DNA of 64,000 bases from Gammaproteobacteria bacterium. Its GTDB lineage: Bacteria > Pseudomonadota > Gammaproteobacteria > Enterobacterales > Alteromonadaceae. Made by a program: the position numbers and the translations under genes. The notes below the pieces were generated by a model. That model was not told the origin of the DNA. It searched no databases and saw nothing but the letters and a program-made list of their open reading frames with translations. Shown here piece by piece: positions 45,442 to 55,094 of this stretch (positions are counted from its first letter, which is position 1; each line of letters begins with the position of its first letter). The DNA is taken from positions 1-64,000 of the forward strand of contig JAHKAA010000010.1 in NCBI GenBank assembly GCA_018825965.1. Direction: 5' to 3'.

Positions 45442-46797
45442 ATGGATTACGATGTTTTTATATGCCATGCAAGTGAGGACAAAGATGATTTTGTCCGCCC
45501 ATTAGCTGAAAGGTTAAGGCTGCATCATCTGGAGGTTTGGTACGATGAATTCTCACTAAAGATTGGTGATAGCCTCTCACAAAAAATTGATGAAGGGCTT
45601 CTAAGATCCAGATTCGGAATTGTTGTTCTTAGTGCTAATTTTTTTAAAAAGCCTTGGGCGAAACGAGAATTAAGCGGACTAATATCCAGGGAAATGGTTG
45701 AGGGGATATCATTAATCCTACCTGTTTGGCATAGAGTCACCGTGCAGGATGTAATGGAATATTCTCCCCCGCTTGCAGATAAAAAAGCAGGTTCATCTTC
45801 ACAGGGTATAAATACGTTAGTTAGAGATCTAATAAATAAAATCAAACCAGATGAAAGCCCTTTATTGGTAGCACGAGATTACTTAACCAAACTTGACGTG
45901 GATGTACCGCCCATTTCTAATGAGTGGTGGCTAGATGTGGTTGAATATAAAGAATTTTTAAAGTATCCAGATATTAATTCCGGCAAACGCTGGATATTTC
46001 CTTTACCTTATCTAAACGAAGACACAGGTCAACAACGGGGTAGAAATATCGCCTCAACTGCATTGCAGTTAGACTGGTCTTTTGAAGGCGAAGAGCTAAA
46101 TATCTCCCCGATAACTCATCCTGAGATCGTTCACGAGTTTATCCGCAGATGGCCAGGTCTCTATGATTGTGCAAGAGAAAATCCTGGAGTACTTGCTATG
46201 TACGTGCCGCAGTTAACTATCCCAGGTTTTGACACGGGATTTGAAGACGTGTTTGATAAGTTGCTTGTGCCAGGTAATAAAGATGCTGACATGATTTTTT
46301 CATACGGTAAGCACGATACGATTGATAATAAGGAGCCGCTATGTGGAGACATAATTGCGCTAAGGCACGAAAGGTTCGGGAACTATACACCAGAAGAAAT
46401 CGGACACTGGTATTTTGACGCGCACGACAATAGATACATCCGTTCTAACTGGAACGTGTTTGAAGGTCTAGTTTGGCTATTAAGCTCCAATTCTTATTGG
46501 CTATCCGATGCATTTAAAAGTACTTTTGTGAATGGAATCATTGCTCAACACAATTGGTTAAGACATTGCAATAGTTATGACTTTATTGAAGCGTTGACAT
46601 TAAATGAAAGGAAAAACTTCAAACTGAATAAGAAGATTTTATATGCATTTAATTATTCAGTCAGTCAAGCTATATATAATCTGAATTTGCAAGATCGACC
46701 AGAAAACATTTCTAAGGCGCTTATCGATATCGGCTTAATCGATAGATATTTTGATTATTCAGAAAAAATAAAAAAGTTTAGAGATCAATCCAAGTAG
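45442..46797 (+). CDS. TIR-domain protein with a long unrecognised C-terminal region
   Basis: This 451-residue protein has an N-terminal TIR domain (about 1-130): YDVFICHASEDKDDFVRPLA and VWYDEFSLKIGDSLSQKID with the putative catalytic glutamate, then VVLSANFFKKPW. It is strongly similar to the TIR domain of the gene before it. Residues 140-451 are rich in aromatic residues and match no domain I know (for example FDTGFEDVFDKLLVPGNKDA and GLVWLLSSNSYWLSDAF). I chose the ATG at 45442 with GAGGG eight bases upstream over an ATG five codons earlier. It is AT-rich and ends the island. Confidence 0.8.
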   Translation: MDYDVFICHASEDKDDFVRPLAERLRLHHLEVWYDEFSLKIGDSLSQKIDEGLLRSRFGIVVLSANFFKKPWAKRELSGLISREMVEGISLILPVWHRVTVQDVMEYSPPLADKKAGSSSQGINTLVRDLINKIKPDESPLLVARDYLTKLDVDVPPISNEWWLDVVEYKEFLKYPDINSGKRWIFPLPYLNEDTGQQRGRNIASTALQLDWSFEGEELNISPITHPEIVHEFIRRWPGLYDCARENPGVLAMYVPQLTIPGFDTGFEDVFDKLLVPGNKDADMIFSYGKHDTIDNKEPLCGDIIALRHERFGNYTPEEIGHWYFDAHDNRYIRSNWNVFEGLVWLLSSNSYWLSDAFKSTFVNGIIAQHNWLRHCNSYDFIEALTLNERKNFKLNKKILYAFNYSVSQAIYNLNLQDRPENISKALIDIGLIDRYFDYSEKIKKFRDQSK

Positions 46798-46936
46798 CTA
46801 GTTACGCATGACAAAAGGTGTGAGAGTAGTCATGACGTTTACGCCGCTTAATTTTGATAATAATAATTCAATTATTAAGTTCGCTTCTCGCTCATTACAG
46901 ACAACAGTGGAGTCACCAAAATACTGCGACAACGCC

Positions 46937-47794
46937 CTACCCCAGCAACCTCTGCTTCAGCGCTCTGGCATAAGTGCGGCTGACTTTCAGCACTTTTTCA
47001 TTCTGCAATACAGCGTTGTATTCCGAGTTGCAGAGCGGTTGTAGTTTTTCGATATAGGTCAGGTTTACTACTGTTGATTTATGAATGCGGACAAAGACGT
47101 CAGGCAACCGCTCGTCGATCAGGCTTTTTAAACGGGCACGCATGACATAAGTCTCGGCCTGGGTGTGCACACACATATAGTCTCCGGCGGCGTCTATCCA
47201 GATAATGTCCTGATAAGGGATCAACTGAATGGGGTTGCGTCCGTCCTGGATCACCAGTTTCTGCCTTTCTATACAATATTGTGGCTCGGCTGCTTCCCTG
47301 TTCTCAACTACAGTCTCCACTGCATTCTCATTTTTACCGGGCTCTGCACTGCCACCAGCAATACCACCCAACTGCTCTTTAGTTATTTCTGCAACAGCGG
47401 CCAGCATTTGTGCCTTGTCGGCTCTGTTGCTTGTGACTTCACAAACACGGGCTATAGCTTCGGCTAAACGCTCCATTTTTACTGGTTTTAATAAGTAATC
47501 GAGGGCTCGCACCTCAAAGGCTTTGACCGCGTGTTGATGGAAAGCAGTGACAAAAACGATGGCCGGGCAAAGTTCGGGCTGAAGTTGCCGGATCAGGTCA
47601 AAACCGCTTTGCTCCGGCATTTCAATATCCAGAAAAATCAGATCAGGTGTCTGAGTGTTGATCAAAGCGATAGCTTCCGCCACGCTGTTGGCTTCGCCTG
47701 TCACCCGGATTTGCGGAAAAGCATCCAGCCTGAGCCGCAGGCCTTCTATGGCGGCAGGCTCATCGTCTACGATCAAAGTATTGAGTATCGTCAT
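46937..47794 (-). CDS. LytTR-family response regulator
   Basis: This 285-residue protein has an N-terminal receiver (NTLIVDDEPAAIEGLRLRL, phospho-Asp in LIFLDIEMPEQSGF, ALDYLLKPVKMERL). A linker of about 50 residues leads to a C-terminal LytTR DNA-binding domain (IIWIDAAGDYMCVHT, FVRIHKSTVVNL). I chose the ATG at 47794 with AGGTGG eight bases upstream. It follows the kinase gene by five bases. It is probably the regulator of the beta-glucan locus, judging only by position. Confidence 0.92.
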   Translation of the reverse strand: MTILNTLIVDDEPAAIEGLRLRLDAFPQIRVTGEANSVAEAIALINTQTPDLIFLDIEMPEQSGFDLIRQLQPELCPAIVFVTAFHQHAVKAFEVRALDYLLKPVKMERLAEAIARVCEVTSNRADKAQMLAAVAEITKEQLGGIAGGSAEPGKNENAVETVVENREAAEPQYCIERQKLVIQDGRNPIQLIPYQDIIWIDAAGDYMCVHTQAETYVMRARLKSLIDERLPDVFVRIHKSTVVNLTYIEKLQPLCNSEYNAVLQNEKVLKVSRTYARALKQRLLG

Positions 47795-47799
47795 CTCAC

Positions 47800-48885
47800 T
47801 CACCACCTGGGCAGGCCTGTTTGTTCCTGGGGAATGCTAATTTGGATCCAGGCGCCCTCGTCCTCTCTGTTACCAAAACTAAAGGAGCTTTGACCAGGAT
47901 AAATCAGCGCTAAGCGCTCTTCACAATTGTGCAGGCCTATACCAGTAGATAGGCCGGTAGAGCCAGCCTCAGGTTGCTCTGTAAAACCTTTGCCATTGTC
48001 CAGCATACGGATCAGCAACTGGCCGTTTTGCTGACTGAAGTGTACTGAAATAGCATAACTTTGTTGCGACATACGCATGCCATGTTTCAGCGCGTTTTCG
48101 GCCAGAGGTTGTAATAACAAGGACGGCATCAGCAAGCCTTTGACGTCATCGTCAGCCACTATAGACACATTCAGCTTATTTCTGAATCGACACTGCTCCA
48201 CATCAAAGTAAGTTTGTAAAATGAGTATTTCTTCGGCCACTGTCACTTTGGCTAAAGGATCTGTGTACAGGCTGTAACGCAGCAAATCGCAGAGTTTTTC
48301 CAGCATAGACACCGCATGCTGATTCTCCTGCTTTAAAATTAAGGTGCAAATGGCGTTAATGCTGTTAAACATAAAATGCGGGTTCAGCTGATAGCGCAGC
48401 ATTTTTAACTGAGCCTCTTTCGCCAGATGAATAGCTTCTGCTACCTTTTGCCGCTGCTCCATGGTTTCGAAGCTGGCTTTGGAGGCGTAATACAAGGCGG
48501 TCCAGGTGAGTAAAATAGTTAAAGAAGCAGAGTTCCAGGTGCCGAAGTCGAACCAGGTCATCGACTGCCACATCTGACCATACAGCCATTGCAAGGTCAG
48601 CCACTTCCACTGAGTCCAGACCAGACAACTGACCAGGATCACCAGCAAATGCCAGAGAATTTTTAAGCGGGTTTCCTGAGCACTGACGCGGCCATACCAG
48701 GCCCGCAGCAACAGAGTTAACACAAAACCAAAGCTGGTATCCAGCAGCAGATGAGGCAGAGCGACCAGCCAGGGCTCCTGACTGGGAATTTTAATCATCA
48801 GCTCTGTCAGCACCGCATACACAGCCCAGCCTCCACTTTGACAAAGCCAGAACAGCTGATTACGACTTAAAGATTGCAACACCAT
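47800..48885 (-). CDS. LytS/YpdA-type membrane sensor histidine kinase
   Basis: This protein of about 361 residues has four to five transmembrane helices in the first 150 residues and no periplasmic sensor domain. The His_kinase domain has the phospho-acceptor region RYQLNPHFMFNSINAI, and the ATPase domain has PLAENALKHGM and GIGLHNCEERL. I chose the ATG at 48885; an earlier in-frame start at 48933 lies inside a terminator hairpin. It pairs with the LytTR regulator and may sense membrane-associated sugar or transport signals. Confidence 0.88.
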   Translation of the reverse strand: MVLQSLSRNQLFWLCQSGGWAVYAVLTELMIKIPSQEPWLVALPHLLLDTSFGFVLTLLLRAWYGRVSAQETRLKILWHLLVILVSCLVWTQWKWLTLQWLYGQMWQSMTWFDFGTWNSASLTILLTWTALYYASKASFETMEQRQKVAEAIHLAKEAQLKMLRYQLNPHFMFNSINAICTLILKQENQHAVSMLEKLCDLLRYSLYTDPLAKVTVAEEILILQTYFDVEQCRFRNKLNVSIVADDDVKGLLMPSLLLQPLAENALKHGMRMSQQSYAISVHFSQQNGQLLIRMLDNGKGFTEQPEAGSTGLSTGIGLHNCEERLALIYPGQSSFSFGNREDEGAWIQISIPQEQTGLPRW

Positions 48886-48900
48886 TTCATTCCAATGTAA

Positions 48901-48944
48901 AAAAACGAACAGCGGCGCTGACACCAGCACCACTGTTCGTTTTT
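48901..48944 (-). terminator. Terminator between the GH3 gene and the two-component operon
   Basis: AAAACGAACAG pairs with CTGTTCGTTTT, with an inner GGCGCTG-ACAC-CAGCACC stem. T-runs occur on both strands. It lies 16 bases past the GH3 stop, so the kinase/regulator pair probably has separate transcription. Confidence 0.75.
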
Positions 48945-48960
48945 ATCTGTTATCAGGCAG

Positions 48961-51522
48961 CTAATTAGCGCAACCTATCAGTACAGTGCCTTGAGCTGCT
49001 TCTGTACTTATTTGTGCAGCAAGCACTATATCTGCTACCGCCAGACTATGCTGTCCGCTTGAGCTAAACACCAGCGCATCTGAGATCCGTTTTACAGCGG
49101 AGGCGTCAGCACAATCCAAAGCCAGTTCCACAGTATGCCACAGGCCAGGTTTTAAGTGAGCAAGTGGTTTAGTCAGCGACAACTGGCGCTGACATTGGCC
49201 TTGCTGATCACAAAGCACAGCCAGGCTAAGCTCCGATGGTAGGTGCTGGTCAAAGCGTAAACTAAAACGCAATGCCTTGGCTGTTTTGTATTTGGATGCA
49301 GCAACAGGTTTGATATAACGCAGGCTGGCTGATGCCTTAGCAGTTGTATTCCAGCGCAATTGGCGTCCATCTTCCTGATAAGACAAATTCACCGACTGCA
49401 TGGCCAGACTTTTGCCGTCTGCGCTGACACCATAAGGCGTGGTGATCAAAGCGGCAGTGTTCAAAGCGCCCGTAGCGCTGCTGTCCGATAATACCCAGGC
49501 CATATCTGCAGATAAGTTGCGTAAAAACAGCGGCTGAATGCCATCATCAGAACTGCTTGCTGCTGTGGCCGATACCTGCTCAGACAATAATCCAGGTTCA
49601 GTGTGGTTGGCGTAGGTTAAACCATAACCATAAGCAAACAGAGGGTCATAATTGGTTTCGCCTTTATTCAGCACAAACTGATCATCAGAACCTGGCCAGG
49701 AAAAACTTAGTTTGCCCTGAAAATCATAACGCGCTTTGCCCTGACTATCGGCCAGCAGCACATCAGCTACGCCCTGACCTTCAGAACCTGGTAACCAGGC
49801 CACAACAAAAGCATCGGATGCGTTCAGCTCTTTATTGGTCCACAACGGCCGGCCTGTTAAAAATACGGTCACCACTGGAATACCCTGGCTTTTTAGCTTT
49901 TTAATCAAGGCCAAATCGCTCTTATCGCCGTGCTGGTACTCCAGCTGCTGAATATCGCCAAACCATTCGGCATAAGGGTTTTCGCCTATCACCACTACTG
50001 CTACATCAGGTTTTTGACTGTAGTTGCCATCCACAGCCAGTTCGACTTTGCCGCCAGCAGCTTCAACTTGTTGACGTAACCCCTGATAAACAGAAGTGGC
50101 ATTGGGGAAATCGGCGTTGCTGTTGTCAGTGCCCTGCCAGGACACGCTCCAGCCACCCGCTTGTTTGGCTATGTTGTCTGCACCATCGCCAGCCACTAAC
50201 AACCGGCTTTTAGCTGATAACGGCAGTACTTTTTGGTTGTTTTTTAACAGCACTAAAGATTTTCGCACCGCTTCCCGGGCTAAGTCTTTATGCTCCTGAC
50301 TGTTAAATACCGCCATTTGAGCAGATTCAACCCGGCTGGACGGTTTGCCACGTTCCAGTAAGCCCCAGCGAATTTTGGCGCGCAAAAAGCGGCGCACTGC
50401 GTCGTCTATCCGCGTCATAGGAATAATACCCTGCTCCACCTGGCGAATGGTGTTGTGGTAAAAGGCTTCAAAGTGCTCTGGCACCATCAGCACGTCGACA
50501 CCGGCATTAATAGCACCAGCACATTGTTCCAGATCACAACCTTCGACAAACTTATGGCCGTTCCAGTCAGTGACGACAAAACCATCAAAACCCATTTGGT
50601 TTTTCAGCACATCGGTCAGCAAGTATTTGTGGCCATGCAAACGCACGCCATTCCAGCTGTTAAAAGACACCATTACCGACTGCACACCGGCCTGAATGGC
50701 CGTCATATAACCTGCAGCGTGAATATCACGCAGGCCTTGTTCATCAACCAGGGTATCGCCGCGATCTATGCCTTTTTCAGTGCCACCATCGCCGACAAAG
50801 TGCTTGGCTGTGGCAATACGGCCAAAACCCTGCAGGAAATCTTTGCCCAAAGTGCCCTGCAAACCCGACACCATCTGACCAGCATAAGCTTTGACTATGG
50901 CAGGATCTTCTGAGTAACTCTCGTAGGTGCGGCCCCAGCGGTCGTCACGTACTACAGCCACTGTAGGTGCAAAGCTCCATTCAATACCAGTGACCGCTAC
51001 TTCTTTGGCAGTCGCCACACCAATACGGTGAATAAGCTCTGGATCATTGGCGGCACCCAAACCTATATTGTGTGGAAACAAAGTGGCGCCATACACATTG
51101 CTGTGGCCATGCATAGCGTCTGTGCCCCAAATAGTGGGAATACGGCTGCCATCTTCTTTGGCATCCACAGAGGCTTCATACATTTCATCTGCATATTTTA
51201 ACCAGACCTCTGCCGACGCCCGCTTTTGGCCATAAGGCGCTGTGTTGCCGCCATTGAGGTAAGAACCAAAGCCGTACTTACGCATTTGTGCTACGGACAA
51301 ATAACCAATTTCCGGCTGGATCATCTGCGCTACTTTTTGCGCCAGCGTCATACGTTCTAAAATCTGGTCCAGCACTTTTTCCAGTTCCGGGTCACGTTTT
51401 AAACCTGTATTGACATAAGGCCACTCTACAGCGCTTTTATCAACTGGCTGCGCCGCAGCATAAGGCGATAGCGATAGAGTCAACAGGCTCAGCAGAGAAA
51501 TACTGCGTTTCATGCTGATCAT
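48961..51522 (-). CDS. Exported GH3 glycoside hydrolase (exo-beta-glucosidase/glucanase type)
   Basis: This 853-residue protein has a signal peptide (about 1-27, ending AAAQ). The GH3 N-terminal barrel has TLAQKVAQMIQPEIG, GTDAMHGHSNVYGAT and DDRWGRTYESYSED, with the nucleophile aspartate in FVVTDWNGHK near residue 319. The second GH3 domain has KSLVLLKNNQKVLPLS. A C-terminal region of about 150 residues looks like a beta-sandwich module. It resembles marine exo-1,3/1,4-beta-glucanases. It lies in an operon-like run with GH16 and a TonB receptor. Confidence 0.9.
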   Translation of the reverse strand: MISMKRSISLLSLLTLSLSPYAAAQPVDKSAVEWPYVNTGLKRDPELEKVLDQILERMTLAQKVAQMIQPEIGYLSVAQMRKYGFGSYLNGGNTAPYGQKRASAEVWLKYADEMYEASVDAKEDGSRIPTIWGTDAMHGHSNVYGATLFPHNIGLGAANDPELIHRIGVATAKEVAVTGIEWSFAPTVAVVRDDRWGRTYESYSEDPAIVKAYAGQMVSGLQGTLGKDFLQGFGRIATAKHFVGDGGTEKGIDRGDTLVDEQGLRDIHAAGYMTAIQAGVQSVMVSFNSWNGVRLHGHKYLLTDVLKNQMGFDGFVVTDWNGHKFVEGCDLEQCAGAINAGVDVLMVPEHFEAFYHNTIRQVEQGIIPMTRIDDAVRRFLRAKIRWGLLERGKPSSRVESAQMAVFNSQEHKDLAREAVRKSLVLLKNNQKVLPLSAKSRLLVAGDGADNIAKQAGGWSVSWQGTDNSNADFPNATSVYQGLRQQVEAAGGKVELAVDGNYSQKPDVAVVVIGENPYAEWFGDIQQLEYQHGDKSDLALIKKLKSQGIPVVTVFLTGRPLWTNKELNASDAFVVAWLPGSEGQGVADVLLADSQGKARYDFQGKLSFSWPGSDDQFVLNKGETNYDPLFAYGYGLTYANHTEPGLLSEQVSATAASSSDDGIQPLFLRNLSADMAWVLSDSSATGALNTAALITTPYGVSADGKSLAMQSVNLSYQEDGRQLRWNTTAKASASLRYIKPVAASKYKTAKALRFSLRFDQHLPSELSLAVLCDQQGQCQRQLSLTKPLAHLKPGLWHTVELALDCADASAVKRISDALVFSSSGQHSLAVADIVLAAQISTEAAQGTVLIGCAN

Positions 51523-51550
51523 TTGTTTTATCCTTTTTATCTAAGAAGCA

Positions 51551-52336
51551 TTAATGAGGTATGTATTCGATAAAATCATAATAAGCCCAGGCGCTTTGCT
51601 GATTGTACTGGCCAGGAAAATAATAGCCTTGTTCAGAGTTGTCGCCATGCCAGTGATTCAGCATGATCCGGGTTAAATCCACAGGCCAGGCATGGGCCGG
51701 AATTTCATTGGCGGCTAAGTGACCGTCGCCATTGTCTTTGTACAAAGTTCTTATGGTTTGTTCTTGCCCCTGAGCGTCATAGACAAACCAGCGGATCTGG
51801 CTGGCATTCCAGTCAAAACCTATGGTCAGCAGGTTTTGTTGAATATTCAGGCCGTACTGAGTTAAATCAATATCCTGCTCCCAGCTTTGATAAGGGCCAT
51901 TCACTGCCTGATAAATCACATTGGTATGCACCACATTACCAAGACTTGGCAGAAATTCGATATCAATTTCCTGCCAGGCCCGCCCGGGCAGATCCCACCA
52001 GGAGGTGTAGGTAAAAATGGACGACACAGTGCCTTTGGTATTGCCGGTTTTCAGCGCCCCTTGCACCTTGCCAAAGCCATAAAAATGCTTACTTTGTAAT
52101 TCTGCACACTGGCCTGCATTTAAAGCCAGGGTGATGCCATGTGATGCAGGTGTAATCATTGCGGGAGTAAAAGTACAACCAAAAGGCGAGCCGTTATGAC
52201 CCGATCGGGCTTGCCAAAGAGCAGAGTTAAAGCCCCAGCTTAAATCATCTTTAAAATAACTGGCCTGAACTTCCGGCGTCAGAGCAAGCAGCATGGTAGC
52301 TGCCGGCACTGCAACGGTTTTGAGTAGTAGTTTCAT
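51551..52336 (-). CDS. Exported GH16 family glycoside hydrolase (beta-glucanase type)
   Basis: This 261-residue protein has a signal peptide (about 1-25, ending VQA) and a single GH16 jelly-roll. The catalytic E-x-D-x-E signature is EIDIEFLP (123-127). ESD-rich substrate regions FTYTSWWDLPGRAW and a C-terminal MLNHWHGDN follow. It is compact, close to bacterial lichenase/laminarinase size. I chose the ATG at 52336 (AGGTGA upstream). With GH3 it would degrade mixed-linkage or beta-1,3 glucans. Confidence 0.88.
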   Translation of the reverse strand: MKLLLKTVAVPAATMLLALTPEVQASYFKDDLSWGFNSALWQARSGHNGSPFGCTFTPAMITPASHGITLALNAGQCAELQSKHFYGFGKVQGALKTGNTKGTVSSIFTYTSWWDLPGRAWQEIDIEFLPSLGNVVHTNVIYQAVNGPYQSWEQDIDLTQYGLNIQQNLLTIGFDWNASQIRWFVYDAQGQEQTIRTLYKDNGDGHLAANEIPAHAWPVDLTRIMLNHWHGDNSEQGYYFPGQYNQQSAWAYYDFIEYIPH

Positions 52337-52361
52337 CAAGGTCACCTGTGATGCTGTGAAC

Positions 52362-52389
52362 AACACCCACTAAAAACAGTGGGTGTGTT
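52362..52389 (-). terminator. Hairpin between the TonB receptor and GH16 genes
   Basis: ACACCCACT-AAAAAC-AGTGGGTGT forms a nine-pair stem in the 70-base gap. No T-run follows on the minus strand, so it may attenuate or stabilise rather than end transcription, making GH16-GH3 expression lower than the receptor. Confidence 0.45.
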
Positions 52390-52406
52390 ACTTATGTCAG
52401 TTAGGA

Positions 52407-55094
52407 TCAGAAATTAAAGCCTGCACGAACACCGTAATAACGTGGCATACCAAAGCTGCCTTTCGGGAAGCCTTTGCCCGTGTTACTCCATTGCTGCACA
52501 ACTTCATTGGTGGCGTTGCTGATAAAGAGCTCAGCAAACCAGACTTGATCCTTAGGCTCGTATTTCAGTGACGCATTCACTGAAGTAAATGCATCGCGGC
52601 TATCGTCGACATAAGCCAGAGCTTCGTCAGGAACGGCAAAATCCATATCGTCCAGATGTTTATCCAGGTTCCAGATGGTGTTGTAGGATTTATCCTTCCA
52701 GTTCACATTAAACCAGCTATGAATGTAACCGTAGTCAGCTAAATCAAAACTGTGGGTGTAACTTAAATTGGCGCTGTATTCAGGCACCATGGCCAGCTGA
52801 TTGCCTTTCAGATTGGTCGTCAGTAAGGTGTTTTCCGGGTCTATGGATTCTTCATAGGACAGGTCAAACAAGTACTCAGGGTCGTAGTCCCACTTGGTGA
52901 TCCAATCATCCGTGATGCGGGCATCAGTCCAGGTGACATAACCTGTCACACGGCCACTTGGATAAGGTTTCCAGTCAAATTCCAGCTCAATGCCTTTAAT
53001 GGTCGAACCCGGTACGTTTTGGGTGTAATAAACAATTACCGGCATATTGCGGTAATCCAGCACAGGCTGACCATTGCCATCCAGCACAGGACTGCCATCC
53101 GGATTTTCTATGGCCGCCAGACGCTCCACATTGCCGATAGAGCCGACTGAGGCATACTGCATATCCTGATAATCAGTGTAAAAGAATACGGCCTGTAAAT
53201 TCAGTGAGTTATCCAACAAGCTGGTTTTTGTGCCCAGCTCATAAGTCAGTACTTGTTCAGGGTCAAACTGGGTTTCAAAACGTTGTACTTCGCCTGTTCT
53301 GTCATTCACTACTTCAAACACATCACCTATACCACCGGCTTTAAAGCCTGAAGCCACATAACCGTACAGCATGGTGTTTTCGCTGAAGTCGTAGTCCAGA
53401 CCAAGACGGAAATCACTGTTTTGCCAGCTGCCTTTGTTGTCGTTGGCAAAAGAAGACTGATAAATAGCCGGGTTTTCAAAGGCATTGGTTGATAATTCAG
53501 ACAAAACAGTGCGGTTAAACCAGCCTGGTGCACAACCATCGGCATTGGAACAACGCAGAGTACGTCCGCCTTTGTCTTCTTTGGTTTCGTCACTGAAGCG
53601 ATAACCCAGAGTCAGGTGCAAATCTTCACTCAGGTTATAAGTGGCCTGACCAAAAGCAGCAAAAGCGTCGGTAGAACGGTCAGGCTGATCCCAAAAGGCT
53701 TTATCGTCCATCGGGTTGTCGTAGTAGCCTACAGTAGTGGTTTTTTCATGGAACAGGTTTACACCTGCGATCCAGACTAAATCACCCAGCTCATCAGACT
53801 GCAACTGCAGTTCAGTCGAGTATGAACGTGCACCAGTGCCATCAAGGAAAAACATAGCGCCGTCCCAGACATCCAGGCCGATTTCAGTATCCTGCGCTGA
53901 CTGCCTTTTCATATCTTCAAAACCAGCTAACCAGACCAGGTTCAGTTCATCCGTCAGTTCATAATTCAGTGTGTTACGCAGGTAGGTAATATCCAGCTCC
54001 AGTTTACCTGGTACGTTGACTACCGCCTGATAGGTAGTGTCGCTGGGTAAAAATGTAGAACAGTCGCCACCAAATTCCGCCGGTCTGCCACGCAGTTTTT
54101 CGCAGTTCACCATTTCGACAGAACCTGCGCTGTCGTTTTTATAATACTGAAACACTGTATGGTTTGAAAAACGGCCAGCCGAAGGCTCCCAAAGGGTGCT
54201 GACGCGGAACGAATGCTCGTTGGCATTGTTGTAAAAGTCACCTTTATCGGCTGGTGTTAAAGCACGCACTTTTTGTGCTTCCGGATCTGTGCCTGCCGCA
54301 TCTATCCACCAGTTTTCGCGCTGAGTCAGCGTCTGGCCAATACCCTGATAGGAGTTTTCGGAAATGACTCCGGCGTTTAACACGCCTTCTGGCAGATAAC
54401 GGGTGTCGTATTGGTTTGGATCCCAATAACCTTCGACATAGGAATCACGTTTTAGCGTTTTGCCGGAAAACCGCACAGCAAAATCATCTGAAATCGGCAG
54501 GTTAAATACGCCACCTGTGCTGACTGCATTAAAGCGGCCTAACTCGGTATTGACGCTGCCATAAGTACTGTCTAATTCTGGTTTTGCGGTCAGTACATTA
54601 ATGCTACCCACAGTAGAGTTACGGCCAAACAAGGTGCCTTGTGGGCCACGCAAAGCCTCCACACGCTCTACGTCGTACATCAAGGCCAAAGCGCCCTGCA
54701 TGCGCGGTGAATAAATGCCATCTAAGTGCACACCAACTGCTGGGTCACCTAATTCGGTAATGTTCGTTGAACGAATACCACGCATGGTAATCACAGGAGC
54801 GGCCTGTTCAGAGGATACTGAAATGTCGAGGCCAGGCACTAAATTGGCGATATCCACCACATTGTTTACGCCATGCTGCTGCAGCTGGCTTTCACTCAGG
54901 GCTGAAATAGCCACTGGCGTTTCCATCAGTTTAGTTTTGCGTTTGGTGGCCGTGACCGAAATCACTTCCAGCGCGGTTTCATTGGCAGCAGCCTGTGCTT
55001 CGGTGTTGGTGTTGGTGGCATCAGCTTGCTGCGCCACGGCAGAAAAAGCGCATGCCATCGCTATCGCAAGCGAAAGTGCGTTACGTTTATGCAT
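52407..55094 (-). CDS. TonB-dependent receptor, probably for beta-glucan oligosaccharides
   Basis: This 895-residue outer-membrane receptor has a signal peptide (about 1-26). A TonB-box-like EVISVTATKR is followed by a plug domain (LMETPVAISALSESQLQQHG, RGPQGTLFGRNSTVGSINV). The large barrel ends in GVRAGFNF with the expected terminal phenylalanine. An AGGGG ribosome-binding site precedes the ATG. Its position ahead of GH16 and GH3 suggests a carbohydrate substrate. That is inference from context, as sequence alone does not show it. Confidence 0.92.
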   Translation of the reverse strand: MHKRNALSLAIAMACAFSAVAQQADATNTNTEAQAAANETALEVISVTATKRKTKLMETPVAISALSESQLQQHGVNNVVDIANLVPGLDISVSSEQAAPVITMRGIRSTNITELGDPAVGVHLDGIYSPRMQGALALMYDVERVEALRGPQGTLFGRNSTVGSINVLTAKPELDSTYGSVNTELGRFNAVSTGGVFNLPISDDFAVRFSGKTLKRDSYVEGYWDPNQYDTRYLPEGVLNAGVISENSYQGIGQTLTQRENWWIDAAGTDPEAQKVRALTPADKGDFYNNANEHSFRVSTLWEPSAGRFSNHTVFQYYKNDSAGSVEMVNCEKLRGRPAEFGGDCSTFLPSDTTYQAVVNVPGKLELDITYLRNTLNYELTDELNLVWLAGFEDMKRQSAQDTEIGLDVWDGAMFFLDGTGARSYSTELQLQSDELGDLVWIAGVNLFHEKTTTVGYYDNPMDDKAFWDQPDRSTDAFAAFGQATYNLSEDLHLTLGYRFSDETKEDKGGRTLRCSNADGCAPGWFNRTVLSELSTNAFENPAIYQSSFANDNKGSWQNSDFRLGLDYDFSENTMLYGYVASGFKAGGIGDVFEVVNDRTGEVQRFETQFDPEQVLTYELGTKTSLLDNSLNLQAVFFYTDYQDMQYASVGSIGNVERLAAIENPDGSPVLDGNGQPVLDYRNMPVIVYYTQNVPGSTIKGIELEFDWKPYPSGRVTGYVTWTDARITDDWITKWDYDPEYLFDLSYEESIDPENTLLTTNLKGNQLAMVPEYSANLSYTHSFDLADYGYIHSWFNVNWKDKSYNTIWNLDKHLDDMDFAVPDEALAYVDDSRDAFTSVNASLKYEPKDQVWFAELFISNATNEVVQQWSNTGKGFPKGSFGMPRYYGVRAGFNF

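Noticed and set aside
47531..47893. 120-codon plus-strand ORF opposite the LytTR regulator
   Set aside because: Shadow of the receiver domain coding frame; composition unlike a real protein.
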